A stretch of DNA of 64,000 bases. It comes from Streptococcus suis (lineage in GTDB: Bacteria > Bacillota > Bacilli > Lactobacillales > Streptococcaceae). Positions 62,531-64,000 of this stretch are shown in pieces; the first letter of the stretch is position 1, and the number at the start of each line of letters is the position of its first letter. Position numbers and translations under genes: made by a program. The notes under the pieces were generated by a model. The model made no database searches. It worked only from the letters and a program-made list of their open reading frames with translations, and was not told the origin of the DNA. Location: the NCBI RefSeq assembly GCF_019856455.1, contig NZ_CP082205.1:62001-126000 (forward strand), read 5' to 3'.

Positions 62531-64000
62531 ATGTTTAGAAAAAAATTAATAGAAGATATTGAAAATACTAATTTGCTATTTTCTAATTTAAAATGGGCTT
62601 TACCTATTGATGGATTAGTTAGAACTCCGTTTTTTGATCCTGAAAATCCACAAGATGGATATGTAGTATTTTATTCAGAAGTTAAGCAAGAATATGGTAT
62701 TATAAAGTTCAATATTTTTACTGGTGAAGTTTTATGGACACAGAGTGTAGTCAACGGAGGATATGGGACACCCTTAGTATATAAAAATTTAGTTATTGTA
62801 TTGAAGGAATTTGATTCTATTGCAGCATTTTCGAAAGAAGACGGAAAATTTATTTGGGAATATAGAGGGTGTGGGCGAGTACGAAGTTCACTTAATATTA
62901 TTGATGATAAAATAGTATTTTCTTCAAGCAATATAATTTATTTTATAACCGAAGATGGAAAATTAGATTTTAAAATAGAAAAAGAAAATTCTTTCTTTTT
63001 TGGAACAATATCTTTATTTAATGGATATTTATTGACAATGTACACTAAGAATGACGCATTAACGCAAACATCTCATATTGTCATAGGTGGTCTCAATCTT
63101 GATGGAGGAGCTCTTTTTGAAGTTGATTTGGGCGAGAGCTATATTATTAGTGCAGACACATCTGGTTTTTTCTTATCGGATGATAGTATATTTGTTTCCT
63201 GTGGAGAAATCGTATTCAATATCAATGCTAATTCAGGAAGTATACTTTGGGAACAACGAATATCAGGTATAGCAGGGAGACATTTACCCGTAGTAGATAG
63301 TAACAACGTTTATACTACAACTCTGTCAGGGAATATATATTGTATAAATAAAAAATCTGGGGAAATAGATTGGATAATAGAAACAAAAGAAGGTTCAATT
63401 GTGGCTCCTCCTAGTATTTTTAGAAAAACTCTTTTGGTTTTAGCTGATTGTTCAATGTACTTTATTGATAAGGTAACAGGTAGAATATATGATCGAAAGG
63501 TGATAGGACACTCTCCTTATAGTGCGATTACAATACAAAGTAATTGCATAATTGTGGGCGGTGGCGAACCACCAGCACATGGTTTATTACAAGGATATCA
63601 AGTATCTGCAGATTACCCTGATGAATTGCTCATAAATCATTTTGAAATAGGAGATATTGTAGAAAATAATGAGTTACAGGTACTGATAAAGATAGATAGT
63701 GATGATATAGAGAATATCAAGATGTTTCCAGCAGTAATATCTCAGAAAGAAATTCTTATAGGTGATAGGATAGGAGAAAGTAAAATATTTTCATTTTTAG
63801 TCCCTCTCAAAAATAATAATGTAAAGGGAATGTATTGTGTACCACTTAAGGTTACTTTTAAATCAGGACTAGAGAAAATAGAGCCTATAATTATTGGGTT
63901 AAGTTCTAATAATTTATTACCAAGTTCTTTTAAGTTAAATCATTTATATCGGAATATACAGCAATCGGATTATTATAATAGTGGAGCGGCAATTGCTGAA
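62531..64000 (+). CDS. PQQ-like beta-propeller protein, partial
   Basis: 490 codons from MFRKKLIEDIENTNLL, open to the window edge. Repeated blade motifs of the type G-x-(I/V)-x-W are seen in FTGEVLWTQS, EDGKFIWEYRG, NSGSILWEQRI, KSGEIDWIIET and TGRIYDRK, as in PQQ-like propellers (about residues 25-360). An Ig-like segment follows. There is no signal peptide, so it is apparently cytoplasmic, which is unusual for this fold. The ribosome-binding site is a weak GAGGTGA. It is probably co-transcribed with the upstream gene. Confidence 0.7.
   Translation, partial: MFRKKLIEDIENTNLLFSNLKWALPIDGLVRTPFFDPENPQDGYVVFYSEVKQEYGIIKFNIFTGEVLWTQSVVNGGYGTPLVYKNLVIVLKEFDSIAAFSKEDGKFIWEYRGCGRVRSSLNIIDDKIVFSSSNIIYFITEDGKLDFKIEKENSFFFGTISLFNGYLLTMYTKNDALTQTSHIVIGGLNLDGGALFEVDLGESYIISADTSGFFLSDDSIFVSCGEIVFNINANSGSILWEQRISGIAGRHLPVVDSNNVYTTTLSGNIYCINKKSGEIDWIIETKEGSIVAPPSIFRKTLLVLADCSMYFIDKVTGRIYDRKVIGHSPYSAITIQSNCIIVGGGEPPAHGLLQGYQVSADYPDELLINHFEIGDIVENNELQVLIKIDSDDIENIKMFPAVISQKEILIGDRIGESKIFSFLVPLKNNNVKGMYCVPLKVTFKSGLEKIEPIIIGLSSNNLLPSSFKLNHLYRNIQQSDYYNSGAAIAE

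Overview
The window looks like a Streptococcus chromosome, most likely Streptococcus suis. The evidence is the low-to-moderate GC, strong AGGAGG ribosome-binding sites, the dut / histidine phosphatase / radA / beta-carbonic anhydrase order, a YSIRK/LPXTG surface protein, RUP-like repeats, a zapA-cvpA-mutS2 block, a trehalose PTS locus and an Rgg/SHP pheromone locus. The species call is inference. No rRNA, tRNA or CRISPR array was seen.

Layout. (1) 1-4.4 kb: right end of an integrated phage-like or ICE-like element, with a divergent CI/Cro-type switch sharing a 14-bp operator, a RhuM-family gene and a tyrosine integrase beside dut. (2) 4.4-9.8 kb: housekeeping dut, a phosphatase, radA (apparent ATC start), carbonic anhydrase, an AIM24-type gene and a LytTR/LiaF-like pair. 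(3) 9.8-17 kb: a decay zone. An MFS gene is broken by a frameshift and an IS30 element with an AAC target duplication. An IS110 element is itself split by an IS630 element. Beyond it lie a 3' fragment of gltX and a P-loop kinase pseudogene invaded by a repeat. (4) 17.1-21.3 kb: an LPXTG adhesin with seven full and one partial perfect 228-bp repeats, preceded by a promoter and an attenuator-like hairpin containing eight Gs. (5) 21.5-33.7 kb: IS66, azlCD, a YeiH-type transporter, GNAT/MarR, IS110 copy B, an RpiR-type regulator split by an IS4-family element, two small membrane proteins, a cluster of hairpins and an IS1111-like element. (6) 33.8-50.7 kb: treC-treP/treR, zapA-cvpA-mutS2, GNAT, IS200, MerR/aldo-keto reductase, thioredoxin, an AMP-binding enzyme, msrAB and a bacteriocin-type ABC pair. 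(7) 50.7-60 kb: a glycine riboswitch with its AGCS symporter, IS110 copy C, an MscS channel, gdhA with CodY-like boxes, pyrD and a CapA-type gene. (8) 60.2-64 kb: a visibly AT-rich locus with an Rgg regulator, a divergent SHP pheromone gene, a half-length papain-fold-like protein lacking the Cys half, and a PQQ-type beta-propeller protein running off the window.

Two systems stand out. The first is the Rgg/SHP locus and its unusual downstream genes. The second is the set of three IS110 copies with a structured non-coding left end resembling a bridge RNA. Its first big loop contains 13 nt identical to the reconstructed empty target of copy C, and its second loop is complementary to the element's own left end. 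Copy A abuts a 5'-truncated gltX, so IS-mediated rearrangement (or misassembly) next to an essential gene needs checking.
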